Assembly (NCBI GenBank): GCA_002729015.1
Contig: PBVO01000156.1
Coordinates: 1 to 6,815 of the forward strand
DNA: 6,815 bases
From: Candidatus Poribacteria bacterium
Lineage (GTDB): Bacteria; Poribacteria; WGA-4E; UBA9662
Direction: 5' to 3'
The notes under the pieces were generated by a model that made no database searches, was not told the origin of the DNA, and saw only the letters and a list, made by a program, of their open reading frames with translations. A program made the translations under genes and the position numbers. Below, piece after piece: positions 6,490 through 6,815 of the stretch. Positions within the stretch are counted from its first letter, which is position 1, and every line of letters starts with the position of its first letter.

Positions 6490-6815
6490 TGTCAACACTC
6501 ACATTACCTCAACAGAATAATTGGAATCAGTTCTGTAAATGGGTAACAGATACCGACAACCGACTGTATGTTGGTTGGTTCGGTGTCCTTATGATTCCAT
6601 GCTTACTTACTGCAGCAACAGCATTCATTATTGCTTTCATCGCAGCACCGCCTGTAGACATTGACGGAATTCGTGAACCTGTTGCTGGCTCACTACTCTA
6701 TGGAAACAACATCATCTCGGGAGCTATCGTCCCATCATCTAACGCAATCGGTCTTCACTTCTACCCAATCTGGGAAGCTGCAACCCTCGACGAGTGGTTG
6801 TATAACGGAGGACCA
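6489..6815 (+). CDS. psbA: Photosystem II reaction centre protein D1 (5' part, runs off the right edge)
   Basis: The first 109 codons are present out of about 360 expected. D1 is the core photosystem II subunit that holds the charge-separation cofactors and much of the Mn cluster; it turns over rapidly in light. The sequence is unmistakable: [18 protein letters not shown] (20-37), a first membrane helix to about 52, then [17 protein letters not shown] (52-68), [11 protein letters not shown] and [21 protein letters not shown]57, D59 and E63 correspond to D59, D61 and E65 of cellular D1, so the N-terminus is two residues shorter. Phage copies are thought to keep host photosynthesis running while virions form. 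The ATG overlaps the scaffold stop (TAATG), with no Shine-Dalgarno and no room for a promoter between them. It is GC-richer (roughly 47% over 6601-6720, hand count) than the scaffold linker, consistent with host origin. No frameshift is seen in the visible part. Confidence 0.97.
   Translation, partial: MSTLTLPQQNNWNQFCKWVTDTDNRLYVGWFGVLMIPCLLTAATAFIIAFIAAPPVDIDGIREPVAGSLLYGNNIISGAIVPSSNAIGLHFYPIWEAATLDEWLYNGGP

Overview
The window looks like part of the genome of a lytic, T7-like podovirus of marine picocyanobacteria (Prochlorococcus or Synechococcus). The evidence is the combination of a T7-type head-tail connector, a T7-type scaffolding protein, a short-form ribonucleotide reductase, and the start of a photosystem II D1 gene (psbA), all on one strand with almost no intergenic DNA. 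Base composition is mostly AT-rich, with GC-richer patches in nrdA and psbA.

Layout, all on the + strand. The 3' end of an unrecognised gene enters from the left edge (to 139). A MazG-like nucleotide pyrophosphohydrolase (87-467) overlaps it. Next come the large (467-1852) and small (1852-2574) subunits of a ribonucleotide reductase. The small subunit is a divergent ferritin-like R2 protein with two ExxH motifs, so the enzyme reads as class I (oxygen and di-metal dependent), not class II (B12 dependent). A 60-residue protein of unknown role (2549-2731) overlaps the end of nrdB and carries a strong RNA hairpin. A 433-residue orphan protein (2734-4035), the only gene here with a strong Shine-Dalgarno, precedes the connector/portal (4035-5666) and the scaffolding protein (5671-6489). 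psbA starts at 6489 and runs off the right edge after 109 codons.

The genes form two functional blocks. The left block serves dNTP supply: MazG-like NTP pyrophosphatase plus class I RNR. The right block builds the procapsid: portal and scaffold, with the orphan at the position where T7 carries the small tail/virion genes 7.3 and 7.7. psbA sits directly behind the scaffold, where T7 would have its major capsid gene, which ties D1 synthesis to late structural expression and to keeping the host's photosystem II working during infection. Four junctions use the same 1-base stop/start overlap (TAATG), implying translational coupling along one polycistronic transcript.

No RNA gene, CRISPR array, mobile element, attachment site, convincing promoter or intrinsic terminator was seen. 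No gap between genes exceeds a few bases. The most interesting points are the R2 subunit lacking tyrosine at the usual radical position, the sharp GC mosaic inside nrdA, the hairpin at the boundary between the two blocks, and the repeat-bearing orphan upstream of the portal.
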